The translations under genes were made by a program, and so were the position numbers. Below, piece by piece: positions 16,585-24,973 of a DNA stretch of 64,000 nt. This DNA comes from SIG575 sp964507395 (GTDB lineage: Bacteria > Bacillota > Clostridia > Oscillospirales > Acutalibacteraceae). Location: assembly GCA_964507395.1 (NCBI GenBank), contig CAZDQE010000001.1, positions 1 through 64,000 of the forward strand. The letters are read 5' to 3'. Each line of letters begins with the position of its first letter. Position 1 is the stretch's first letter. A model generated the notes under the pieces. The model searched no databases. It saw only the letters and a list, made by a program, of their open reading frames with translations, and had not been told where the DNA came from.

Positions 16585-17504
16585 AAAGCATGAGAAGTCT
16601 TATTGATATTAATGATTTGTCAACTGAAGAAATTGACGAGCTTATTGCAACGGCAAACGATATCATAGAGAACCCTGAAAAATATGCGCACAAATGTGAC
16701 GGCATGAAGCTTGCAACACTTTTCTTTGAACCCTCAACAAGAACAAGACTCAGCTTTGAAGCAGCAATGTACGAGCTGGGCGGTAACGTTCTGGGCTTTT
16801 CTGAGGCACAGTCATCTTCTGCCGCAAAAGGTGAAAGTGTTTCCGATACAGTCAAGACAGTAAGCTGTTATGCTGAAATTATTGCAATGCGCCATCCGAA
16901 AGAGGGTGCGCCTTTAGTTGCTTCAAAGAAAGCATCAGTGCCGATTATCAACGCAGGTGACGGCGGTCACAACCATCCTACTCAGACACTGACTGACCTT
17001 CTTACAATTCACCGCGAAAAGGGCAGATTTAACGACCTGACGATCGGTTTCTGCGGCGACCTGAAATTCGGCAGAACGGTACATTCGCTTATTGAGGCTA
17101 TGTCAAGATATGAGAATATCAAAGTCGTGCTCATTTCACCTGTTGAACTGAAGCTTCCCAGCTACATCAAGCATGATGTTCTGAAAGCCAACAACATTGA
17201 ATATATCCAGACGACTAACCTTGAAGAGGTAATGCCTACTCTTGATATTCTCTACATGACACGAGTTCAGCGTGAAAGATTCTTCAACGAGGACGATTAT
17301 GTCCGTCTTAAAGACAGCTACATTCTCACTCCTCAGAAGCTTCTTACCGCTAAGGAAGACCTGTGCATCATGCATCCGCTTCCGAGAGTTAACGAAATCT
17401 CAACTGCGATTGACGAGGACAAGCGTGCTTGCTATTTTAAGCAAGTACTCAACGGAAAATATATCAGAATGGCACTTATTCTCAAACTTTTGGGGGTGGA
17501 ATAA
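16581..17504 (+). CDS. pyrB: aspartate carbamoyltransferase, catalytic chain
   Basis: Condenses carbamoyl phosphate with aspartate. Motifs in order: FEPSTRTRLSF (carbamoyl-phosphate site), GDGGHNHPTQTL, TRVQRERF (aspartate loop) and HPLPRV. The 307-aa length is standard. The start may be GTG 16581 (GTGA overlap with pyrE) or ATG 16590, three codons later. pyrI follows immediately, so this is an allosteric PyrBI holoenzyme. carA/carB, which supply carbamoyl phosphate, are not in the window. Confidence 0.96.
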   Translation: MKSMRSLIDINDLSTEEIDELIATANDIIENPEKYAHKCDGMKLATLFFEPSTRTRLSFEAAMYELGGNVLGFSEAQSSSAAKGESVSDTVKTVSCYAEIIAMRHPKEGAPLVASKKASVPIINAGDGGHNHPTQTLTDLLTIHREKGRFNDLTIGFCGDLKFGRTVHSLIEAMSRYENIKVVLISPVELKLPSYIKHDVLKANNIEYIQTTNLEEVMPTLDILYMTRVQRERFFNEDDYVRLKDSYILTPQKLLTAKEDLCIMHPLPRVNEISTAIDEDKRACYFKQVLNGKYIRMALILKLLGVE

Positions 17505-17921
17505 ATGATAGTTGATGCAATTAAAAACGGCATTGTAATTGACCATATTACTGCAGGCCATGCAATGGAGCTTTATTCCATTCTTAACCTTGATGAGCTT
17601 GATTGCACTGTTGCAATTCTCAAGAATGTTTCAAGTAAGAAAAAGGGTAAAAAGGATATTATCAAAATCGACACGCTCATTGACGTGGATTTTGATGTTC
17701 TCGGTTACGTTGACCCTAACATCACTGTAAGCATTATCAAAGAGGGTAAGGTTGAGAAAAAACTTGAAATGACTCTTCCCGAAACTGTAACGAATGTTCT
17801 CAGATGCAAAAATCCCCGTTGCATAACTTCAACTGAGCAGGAGCTTGACCATGTGTTCAAGCTTACCGATGCAAGACGTAAGATTTACAGATGTATTTAC
17901 TGTGAAAGTCAATCAAAGTAA
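17505..17921 (+). CDS. pyrI: aspartate carbamoyltransferase, regulatory chain
   Basis: 138-aa subunit that binds CTP/ATP in its N-terminal half and zinc in its C-terminal half (C-x4-C ... CxxC in CKNPRC and CIYC), linking it to PyrB. It begins right after the pyrB stop and closes the operon. A weak AAAGT/ACTTT stem followed by T residues (17936-17959) may be the terminator. Confidence 0.95.
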   Translation: MIVDAIKNGIVIDHITAGHAMELYSILNLDELDCTVAILKNVSSKKKGKKDIIKIDTLIDVDFDVLGYVDPNITVSIIKEGKVEKKLEMTLPETVTNVLRCKNPRCITSTEQELDHVFKLTDARRKIYRCIYCESQSK

Positions 17922-17971
17922 TAACTAATAAAAATAAAGTCAAAATTTCACTTTTTTTGTAAGTAAAACTG

Positions 17972-18001
17972 TTGACTTATCTATTCGGCAAAATGTATAA
18001 T
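17972..18001 (+). promoter_or_regulatory. purine operon promoter
   Basis: TTGACT (17972-17977) and TATAAT (17996-18001) with an 18-bp spacer, directly upstream of the riboswitch. Confidence 0.8.
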
Positions 18002-18026
18002 TATAATAAAGTAAAATATACGTTTT

Positions 18027-18139
18027 TCACAACTGACGGAGCAGGTGGTAATAACACCGGGGGAGTGAGAAACTGAAAAATTTTGTCGACCGTCTGGGCA
18101 GTTCTGTTTTCATTGATAGTGGGAAAGAACTGCCTTTTT
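18027..18139 (+). promoter_or_regulatory. ZTP (pfl) riboswitch with terminator
   Basis: The leader matches the pfl motif. ACCGGGGGAG (18055-18064) and GACCGTCTGGGCA (18088-18100) are the two conserved blocks, separated by a variable linker. The terminator GGCAGTTCT (18097-18105) / AGAACTGCC (18126-18134) with TTTTT uses the 3' end of the aptamer, so ligand binding and termination exclude each other. ZTP/ZMP accumulates when 10-formyl-THF is short, which fits an operon holding purN, AICAR transformylase and glyA. Confidence 0.9.
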
Positions 18140-18160
18140 CTGTTTAGGAGGAACATAAAA

Positions 18161-18655
18161 ATGAAAAAAGTTGCTATTATTATGGGCAGCGACAGCGATT
18201 TGCCCGTTATTGAAAAAGGCATTTCAAAGCTTGAGGAATTCGGAATTGAATTTGAAGTCCATGTTTTCTCAGCTCACAGAACACCTGTAGAAGCAAAGGT
18301 TTTTTCAGAAACTGCAAGAGAAAACGGCTTCGGTGTAATTATTGCGGCAGCAGGCATGGCAGCACACCTTGCAGGTGCAATTGCAGCGAACACAACTTTG
18401 CCTGTAATCGGAATTCCGGTAAAGAGCACAAATCTTGACGGCATGGATGCTCTTCTCTCAACAGTGCAGATGCCTACAGGTATTCCTGTTGCAACAGTGG
18501 CGATCAACGGTGCGGCAAATGCGGCACTTCTTGCAATTGAAATTCTTGCAGTAACAGATGATGACTTGGCTCAGAAGCTTGATGCTATGAGAAAAGAAGG
18601 CGCAGAAACAGTTCTCAAAAAAGACGCCGCAATCTCAGCAAAATACTCTAAGTAA
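18161..18655 (+). CDS. purE: N5-carboxyaminoimidazole ribonucleotide mutase
   Basis: Class I PurE, moving the carboxyl group from N5-CAIR to give CAIR. The 164-aa protein has MGSDSDLPV at the N terminus, SAHRTP with the catalytic His, and AAGMAAHLAG. AGGAGG (18146-18151) marks ATG 18161; the frame runs open upstream through the riboswitch. purK is not in the window. Confidence 0.96.
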   Translation: MKKVAIIMGSDSDLPVIEKGISKLEEFGIEFEVHVFSAHRTPVEAKVFSETARENGFGVIIAAAGMAAHLAGAIAANTTLPVIGIPVKSTNLDGMDALLSTVQMPTGIPVATVAINGAANAALLAIEILAVTDDDLAQKLDAMRKEGAETVLKKDAAISAKYSK

Positions 18656-18665
18656 GGTGATATAA

Positions 18666-20087
18666 ATGGGCGGTTTTTTCGGAGCAGTATCTGAAAGAGA
18701 CTGTGTTATAGATGTTTTCTTCGGTGTTGACTACCACTCTCACCTTGGCACACGCCGCGGCGGTATGGCAGCATACGATGAAAAAATCGGTCTCCAGAGG
18801 GAGATTCATAATATTGAAAATTCACCCTTCAGAACAAAATTTGAAGGCATCACTGAGGAAATGAGGGGAAAGTCTTGCATCGGCTGTATCAGCGACAGCG
18901 ACCCTCAGCCTCTTCTTATCCGTTCAGAGCTTGGCAAATATGCAATCTGTACCGTAGGTGCAGTGAACAACTCTGAAGAGCTTGTGGAAAAGTATCTTTT
19001 AACAGGCGGTCATTTCAATGCGATGACAGGCGGTAAAGTAAATTCAACCGAGCTTGTTGCGGCACTTATAAGTCAGAAACAAAGCTTTGTTGAGGGCATT
19101 AAATTTGTGCAGAATGTAATTGACGGCTCAATGTCAATTCTCATTCTTAAAGAAAGCGGCTCAATCATCGCCGCAAGAGATAAAATGGGCAGAATCCCCG
19201 TGCTTATCGGTAAGGATGATGAAGGTCACTGTGTAACCTTTGAGAATTTTGCTTATGACAAGCTTGGTTATTCTCCCGCAAAGGAATTAGGTCCGGGTGA
19301 AATTGTAGAGATTACACCGAAAGCAATTGAAGTTTTGTCTGAGCCTGAGAAAGAAATGAAAATCTGTGCCTTCCTCTGGACATATTACGGCTATCCTACT
19401 TCAGTTTATGAGGGCATAAATGTTGAGGCAATGCGTTACCGCAACGGTGTGATAATGGCAGAAACTGACAGGAAAAACGGTGTTGCACAGGACCTTGACT
19501 ATGTTGCAGGTGTTCCTGATTCAGGTACACCCCATGCTATCGGTTACGCAAACGAAAGTCATGCGGATTTTGCAAGACCTTTCATCAAATATACACCCAC
19601 ATGGCCCAGAAGCTTCATGCCTTCTAATCAGAACGAGAGAAACAAGGTTGCAAAGATGAAACTTGTTCCCGTTCATGAACTGATTGCGGACAAAAAACTT
19701 CTCTTCGTTGATGACAGTATTGTAAGAGGTACACAGCTTCGCGAAACCGTTGATTTCCTTTATGAAAACGGTGCAAAGGAAGTCCATATCCGCTCAGCCT
19801 GTCCTCCCATTATGTATGGCTGCAAGTATCTCAACTTCTCACGCAGTACGTCAGAAATGGAGCTTATTGCAAGGCAGACAATTATGGAGCTTGAAGGCGA
19901 AGAAGGCTTTAAATATATTGAAGAATACAGTGACGGTTCAACTGAAAGAGGCAAAAAAATGCGAAAAGCAATATGCGAGAAACTTCATTTTTCATCTCTT
20001 GAATACCAGTCACTTGAAGGTGTTATTAAATCAATAGGCTTACCTGCGTGTAAGGTTTGCACCTATTGCTGGAATGGTAAAGAATAA
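18666..20087 (+). CDS. purF: amidophosphoribosyltransferase (PurF) lacking the N-terminal catalytic Cys
   Basis: Commits PRPP to purine synthesis. The 473-aa protein has an N-terminal Ntn glutaminase domain (about 1-230) and a phosphoribosyltransferase domain with the PRPP motif VDDSIVRGT (about 343-351). The Cys ligands for a [4Fe-4S] cluster expected from the B. subtilis enzyme appear present (KIC, YGCKY, CTYC). The protein begins MGGFFGAVS where PurF proteins have the nucleophile as CGVFG, so Cys is replaced by Gly. Only 10 nt separate it from purE, so no alternative start restores a Cys. It may use free ammonia or be a lineage variant; a second PurF elsewhere is possible. Confidence 0.9.
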   Translation: MGGFFGAVSERDCVIDVFFGVDYHSHLGTRRGGMAAYDEKIGLQREIHNIENSPFRTKFEGITEEMRGKSCIGCISDSDPQPLLIRSELGKYAICTVGAVNNSEELVEKYLLTGGHFNAMTGGKVNSTELVAALISQKQSFVEGIKFVQNVIDGSMSILILKESGSIIAARDKMGRIPVLIGKDDEGHCVTFENFAYDKLGYSPAKELGPGEIVEITPKAIEVLSEPEKEMKICAFLWTYYGYPTSVYEGINVEAMRYRNGVIMAETDRKNGVAQDLDYVAGVPDSGTPHAIGYANESHADFARPFIKYTPTWPRSFMPSNQNERNKVAKMKLVPVHELIADKKLLFVDDSIVRGTQLRETVDFLYENGAKEVHIRSACPPIMYGCKYLNFSRSTSEMELIARQTIMELEGEEGFKYIEEYSDGSTERGKKMRKAICEKLHFSSLEYQSLEGVIKSIGLPACKVCTYCWNGKE

Positions 20088-20122
20088 TTTTAAATATACT
20101 CAATCTGAAAGGAAGATTAACT

Positions 20123-21163
20123 GTGAACAATTCTAAATCAGACAGCTATGCATCAGCAGGCGTTGACATTACTGCCGGCTACAAAGCAGTTGAACTCATG
20201 AAACAGCATATTGCAAGAACAATTACAAAGGGTGCTGCATCTGATATCGGCGGTTTCGGCGGACTTTTCGAACTTGATCTTACAGGCATCAGCCGTCCTG
20301 TTCTTGTAAGCGGCACTGACGGTGTCGGTACAAAGCTTAAGCTTGCATTTATTATGGATAAACATGATACAGTAGGTATTGACTGCGTTGCAATGTGCGT
20401 TAACGATATTATCTGCTGCGGTGCAAAGCCCTTGTTCTTCCTTGACTATATTGCATGCGGTAAAAATGTTCCCGAAAAAATTGCAAGCATCGTTTCAGGT
20501 GTTGCTGAAGGCTGTGTTCAGTCAGGCGCATCACTCATCGGCGGTGAAACTGCAGAAATGCCCGGCTTCTATCCCGTAGACGAATATGACCTTGCAGGCT
20601 TCTCAGTAGGTGTTGTTGACAGAGATAAGGTTGTTGACAACTCTTCGGTTAAAGAAGGGGATACAATTATCGCCCTTAAATCAAGCGGTGTTCACTCAAA
20701 CGGCTTCTCTCTTGTGAGAAAAGTTTTTGATGTTGAAAACAGTGATATCAAAACTCCTCTTGAAAGACTTGGCGGTAAATCAATCGGTGAAACACTTCTC
20801 ACTCCCACAAAGATTTATGTTAAGCCTGTTCTTGCTCTTCTGGAAGAAGTAAAGGTTAAGGCGATTTCTCACATCACAGGCGGCGGCTTCTATGAGAATA
20901 TTCCGAGAAGTATTCCCAAGGGCTTCGGCGCAAAAATCAAGAGAAGTGACGTTCAGGTTCTTCCGATTTTCGAACTTATTGCCGAAACAGGTAACATCCC
21001 CGAAAGAGATATGTTCAACACATTCAATATGGGTGTCGGTATGAGCATTGTTGTAAATAAAGAAGATGCTGATAAAGCTCTTGAAATTCTCCGTGCTAAC
21101 GGCGAAGATGCTTATATTCTCGGTGAAGTTGTTGCCTCTGAAGAGGGTGTTATCATTGAGTAA
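20123..21163 (+). CDS. purM: phosphoribosylformylglycinamidine cyclo-ligase (AIR synthetase)
   Basis: Closes FGAM to AIR using ATP. The 346-aa protein shows YASAGVDITAGY, SGTDGVGTK, the GGETAEMPG block and HITGGGFYENIPR, in the family order. It starts with GTG after AAAGGAAG (20109-20116). It overlaps purN by 8 nt. Confidence 0.96.
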   Translation: MNNSKSDSYASAGVDITAGYKAVELMKQHIARTITKGAASDIGGFGGLFELDLTGISRPVLVSGTDGVGTKLKLAFIMDKHDTVGIDCVAMCVNDIICCGAKPLFFLDYIACGKNVPEKIASIVSGVAEGCVQSGASLIGGETAEMPGFYPVDEYDLAGFSVGVVDRDKVVDNSSVKEGDTIIALKSSGVHSNGFSLVRKVFDVENSDIKTPLERLGGKSIGETLLTPTKIYVKPVLALLEEVKVKAISHITGGGFYENIPRSIPKGFGAKIKRSDVQVLPIFELIAETGNIPERDMFNTFNMGVGMSIVVNKEDADKALEILRANGEDAYILGEVVASEEGVIIE

Positions 21164-21785
21164 AAAGAATATTGCCGTTCTCGTTTCAGGCGGCGGCACG
21201 AATCTCCAGAGTCTTATTGACTGTCAGAAAAACGGTATGTTCGGCGAGAGCGAAATTACTCTCGTTGTGGCATCAAAAGCAGGTGTATATGCTCTTGAAA
21301 GAGCTGCAAATGCCGGAATAGAAGGCATGGTGCTTGCAAGAAAAGAGTATGATGATATTGCATCATACTCAAAGGCTTTGACAGAAACTCTGAAAAATAA
21401 AAATATTGACCTTGTTGTTCTTGCAGGATTCCTGACAATAATTGACGAGCAGGTTTACGAAGCTTTCCCCAACAGAATCATGAATGTTCATCCTGCGCTT
21501 ATTCCTTCGTTCTGCGGAAAAGGCTACTATGGACTTCATGTTCATGAAGAGGCTCTCAAAAAAGGTGTTAAGGTTTCAGGCGCAACGGTGCATTTTGTAA
21601 CTCCTGAATGTGACGCCGGTCCCATAATTCTTCAGAAAGCAGTTGAAGTAAAACAGGATGACACTCCCGAAACACTGCAGAAGAGAATTATGCAAGAGGC
21701 TGAATGGAAAATTCTTCCTGAGGCAGTAAAGCTTTTCTGTGAAGACAGAATAACAGTTGAAAACAATAAAGTAATCATATCCTGA
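21156..21785 (+). CDS. purN: phosphoribosylglycinamide formyltransferase
   Basis: Transfers formyl from 10-formyl-THF to GAR. It contains VLVSGGGTNLQSL at the start, the catalytic block NVHPALIPSF with the conserved His nearby in GATVHFV, and DAGPIILQ. The likely start is TTG 21156 inside the end of purM; the longer open frame upstream is purM sequence in another frame. About 209 aa, typical size. Confidence 0.94.
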   Translation: MSKKNIAVLVSGGGTNLQSLIDCQKNGMFGESEITLVVASKAGVYALERAANAGIEGMVLARKEYDDIASYSKALTETLKNKNIDLVVLAGFLTIIDEQVYEAFPNRIMNVHPALIPSFCGKGYYGLHVHEEALKKGVKVSGATVHFVTPECDAGPIILQKAVEVKQDDTPETLQKRIMQEAEWKILPEAVKLFCEDRITVENNKVIIS

Positions 21786-21809
21786 TTTTGTACGAAAGGA
21801 ACTGATGAT

Positions 21810-22526
21810 ATGGAAATTAAAACAATTGCTAACGAGCTTAATTCCCTTGCTTACCACGGCAGAGGCATTATTATCGGCAAAAGTGCCGACGGCAAAAAGG
21901 CTGTAACTGCTTATTTTATTATGGGCAGAAGCGAAAACAGCCGTAACCGCGTATTTGTTGCAGAAGGCAACAACATGCGTACAAAAGCATTTGATGAGTC
22001 AAAAATGACTGACCCGCATCTCATCATTTATTATCCCGTAAGAGTTCTCGGTAATAAAACAATCGTTACAAACGGCGACCAGACAGATACTCTTTACGAG
22101 CTTATGGATAAGCAGATGACATTTGAGCAGGCTCTTCGTACAAGAGAATTTGAAGATGATAAACCAAACTTTACTCCCAGAATTTCAGGCATTATCCGCC
22201 TCGAAAATGACGGCATGAACTATGCTATGTCAATTCTTAAGAGCGCGGAAGGTGATGATTCTTCATGTGAAAGATTTACTTATGCTTATTCAAATCCTGT
22301 CGCAGGTAAAGCAAAGTTTATCCATACATATAATTCAGAAGGCAATCCGCTTCCCTCATTTGAAGGTGAACCTAAAACTCTTGAACTTCCCGACGTTTCA
22401 ATTGACGAGCTTGCAGACCTTATCTGGACAAATCTGAATGAAGATAATAAGGTTTCACTTTTCGTCAGATATATTGATATCGCTACAGGTGAAGCAGAAA
22501 CAAGAATTGTAAATAAAAATCAGTAA
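21810..22526 (+). CDS. purO: IMP cyclohydrolase, archaeal PurO type
   Basis: Closes FAICAR to IMP. The 238-aa protein matches the PurO-like family: YHGRGIIIG near the N terminus, YFIMGRSENSRNRVF, YYPVRV and NFTPRISG. The family is best known from archaea and replaces the cyclohydrolase half of bifunctional PurH. Its position directly before a stand-alone AICAR transformylase supports the assignment. Confidence 0.88.
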   Translation: MEIKTIANELNSLAYHGRGIIIGKSADGKKAVTAYFIMGRSENSRNRVFVAEGNNMRTKAFDESKMTDPHLIIYYPVRVLGNKTIVTNGDQTDTLYELMDKQMTFEQALRTREFEDDKPNFTPRISGIIRLENDGMNYAMSILKSAEGDDSSCERFTYAYSNPVAGKAKFIHTYNSEGNPLPSFEGEPKTLELPDVSIDELADLIWTNLNEDNKVSLFVRYIDIATGEAETRIVNKNQ

Positions 22527-22541
22527 TTCAGGAGGAAAATC

Positions 22542-23687
22542 ATGAAAGAATTTGAACTTAAATACGGTTGTAACCCTAATCAGAAGCCTGCAAAAATTTT
22601 CATGGCTGACGGAAAAGACCTTCCTATTGAAATCTTGAACGGCAGACCGGGTTTTATCAATTTCCTTGATGCTTTCAACAGCTGGCAGCTCGTTAAGGAA
22701 ATCAAAGAAGCTCTCGGAGAAGTTGCCGCAACTTCTTTCAAGCACGTAAGCCCCACATCGGCGGCTATCGGAACACGTCTTCCTGAAAGTCTTAAAAAAG
22801 CTTGTTTTGTCGACGATATTGAAGGACTCGATGATTCTCCCTTGGCTTGCGCTTATGCCCGAGCAAGAGGTACAGACAGAATGTCCTCTTTCGGTGACTG
22901 GATCGCACTTTCAGACGTTTGCNNNNNNNNNNTCGCCCCCGGTTATGAAACTGAGGCTCTTGAACTACTCAAGGGTAAGAGAAAGGGAAATTACAATATC
23001 GTTAAAATTGACCCTGATTATGTTCCCGCCCCCGTTGAACATAAGGACGTTTACGGTATTACATTTGAACAGGGCAGAAACGAGTTCAAAATCAACGAAG
23101 AACTCCTTTCAAACCTTGTAACAGAAAATAAAGTCGTACCCGACAGTGCAAAGAGAGACCTTATAATCGCTCTCATTACACTTAAATATACACAGTCAAA
23201 CTCAGTTTGCTACGCAGTTGACGGACAGGCAATCGGTGTCGGCGCAGGTCAGCAGTCAAGAATCCACTGCACACGTCTTGCAGGTAACAAAGCAGACATC
23301 TGGCATCTTCGCCAGCATCCTATGGTTCTTGACCTTCCTTTCCTTGACACAATCGGCAGACCTGACCGTGACAATGTAATCGACGTTTACATTTCAGACG
23401 ATTACGAGGATGTATTGGCAGACGGAAACTGGCAGAAATATTTCAAAACTCAGCCTGCACCTCTTACAAGAGAAATCAAGAAAGAATATCTGTCTTCCTT
23501 GAGCGGTGTAGCTCTCGGCTCAGATGCTTTCTTCCCCTTTGATGATAACATCGAAAGAGCAAAGAGAAGCGGTGTTTCTTATATTGCACAGCCCGGCGGC
23601 TCAATCAGAGATGATGTTGTAATCAATTGCTGTAACAAATATAACATGACAATGTCATTTACAGGCATGAGATTGTTCCACCACTAA
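22542..23687 (+). CDS. purH: AICAR transformylase, stand-alone (gap inside)
   Basis: Formylates AICAR to FAICAR with 10-formyl-THF. It corresponds to the C-terminal half of bifunctional PurH only; no cyclohydrolase domain is present. The catalytic Lys-His pair lies in FKHVSPTSAA (about residue 67). The reading frame continues across 10 Ns at 22923-22932. Compared with the family, roughly 13 residues between SDVC and APGYE are missing from the assembly, so the true gap is probably about 39 nt longer than shown. Confidence 0.93.
   Translation: MKEFELKYGCNPNQKPAKIFMADGKDLPIEILNGRPGFINFLDAFNSWQLVKEIKEALGEVAATSFKHVSPTSAAIGTRLPESLKKACFVDDIEGLDDSPLACAYARARGTDRMSSFGDWIALSDVCXXXXAPGYETEALELLKGKRKGNYNIVKIDPDYVPAPVEHKDVYGITFEQGRNEFKINEELLSNLVTENKVVPDSAKRDLIIALITLKYTQSNSVCYAVDGQAIGVGAGQQSRIHCTRLAGNKADIWHLRQHPMVLDLPFLDTIGRPDRDNVIDVYISDDYEDVLADGNWQKYFKTQPAPLTREIKKEYLSSLSGVALGSDAFFPFDDNIERAKRSGVSYIAQPGGSIRDDVVINCCNKYNMTMSFTGMRLFHH
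22923..22932. other. assembly gap (10 Ns)
   Basis: Ten undetermined bases within the AICAR transformylase gene. The length is likely a placeholder. Confidence 1.
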
Positions 23688-23715
23688 TTGTATTTAGTCA
23701 TAAGGAGAAATTATA

Positions 23716-24954
23716 ATGAACTTTTTTGACGAACTTGCTGACTTTGATAATGAGGTTTTTTCTGCATGTGACCTTGAACTGAAAAGACAGCAGCATAATA
23801 TTGAGCTTATCGCTTCTGAGAACATTGTATCTAAGGCAGTTCTTCTTGCTGCAGGTACGGTTCTTACAAACAAATATGCAGAGGGCTATCCTTCAAAAAG
23901 ATATTACGGCGGTTGCGAGAGGGTAGACACAGTTGAAAACATTGCAAGAGAAAGAGTGAAAGAGCTTTTCGGTGCAGAGCATGCGAATGTTCAGCCTCAC
24001 AGCGGCGCAAATGCAAACCTTGCAGCATTCTTTGCTTTCCTTGAATGTGGAGATACAGTAATGGGTCTTAACCTTGCAAACGGCGGACACCTTTCTCACG
24101 GCTCACCTGTAAACATTTCCGGTAAATATTTCAACGTTGTTCCTTACGGTGTTTCTGACGATACAGAAACTATTGACTATGAGGAAATGAGAAGAATTGC
24201 AGTAGAATGTAAGCCTAAAATGATTGTTTCAGGTGCAAGTGCATATTCAAGAACAATTGACTTTGCAAAAATCAGAGAAATCTGCGACGAAGTCGGTGCA
24301 ATTATGATGGTTGACATCGCCCATATTGCAGGTCTTGTGGCTGCAGGTCTTCATCCCAGTCCTGTTCCTTATGCAGACGTTGTAACTTCAACGACACATA
24401 AAACACTCCGCGGTCCCCGTGGCGGTCTGATTCTCTGCAAGGAAAAATATGCAAAACAGATTGATAAGGCGGTTTTCCCCGGAACACAGGGCGGACCTCT
24501 CATGCACATTATTGCTGCAAAAGCTATTGCATTCGGTGAAGCACTTAAACCCGAATTCAAAGAATATCAGGCACAGGTTGTCAGAAATGCATCAACTCTT
24601 TGTCAGGCTATGAAGGATGAAGGCTTCAGAATCGTCTCAGACGGCACTGATAACCACTTGATGTTGGTTGACCTTACACCCTTTGATATTACAGGTAAAG
24701 AGCTTGAAAAGAGACTCGACGAGGTTCATATTACTGTTAATAAAAATACGATTCCCAATGAAAAACAGAGTCCTTTTGTAACAAGCGGTATCAGAATCGG
24801 CACTCCTGCAGTTACTTCACGCGGTTTCAAGGAAGAAGAAATGCTTCTTATTGCCAAGTGGATCAAGCTTGTTGCAACTGATTTCGAAAATTCAAAGGAT
24901 AAAATCGCCGAAGAGGTAATGGCTCTTTGCGAGAAGTTCCCGATTTATCAGTAA
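23716..24954 (+). CDS. glyA: serine hydroxymethyltransferase
   Basis: Converts serine and THF into glycine and 5,10-methylene-THF. The 412-aa PLP enzyme has ELIASENIVS, YAEGYPSKRYYGG and the PLP Lys in TTHKTLRGPRGG (about residue 229). Inside the purine operon it supplies both glycine for GAR and the one-carbon units used by PurN and the AICAR transformylase, which fits ZTP control. Confidence 0.97.
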   Translation: MNFFDELADFDNEVFSACDLELKRQQHNIELIASENIVSKAVLLAAGTVLTNKYAEGYPSKRYYGGCERVDTVENIARERVKELFGAEHANVQPHSGANANLAAFFAFLECGDTVMGLNLANGGHLSHGSPVNISGKYFNVVPYGVSDDTETIDYEEMRRIAVECKPKMIVSGASAYSRTIDFAKIREICDEVGAIMMVDIAHIAGLVAAGLHPSPVPYADVVTSTTHKTLRGPRGGLILCKEKYAKQIDKAVFPGTQGGPLMHIIAAKAIAFGEALKPEFKEYQAQVVRNASTLCQAMKDEGFRIVSDGTDNHLMLVDLTPFDITGKELEKRLDEVHITVNKNTIPNEKQSPFVTSGIRIGTPAVTSRGFKEEEMLLIAKWIKLVATDFENSKDKIAEEVMALCEKFPIYQ

Positions 24955-24973
24955 ATCAAAGAGAGGTATTTTA

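Noticed and set aside
18083..18160. Longer PurE starting upstream at TTG
   Set aside because: That part encodes the riboswitch terminator; AGGAGG places the start at 18161.
22920..22935. Frameshift or pseudogene in the AICAR transformylase
   Set aside because: The interruption is a run of Ns and the frame matches on both sides.
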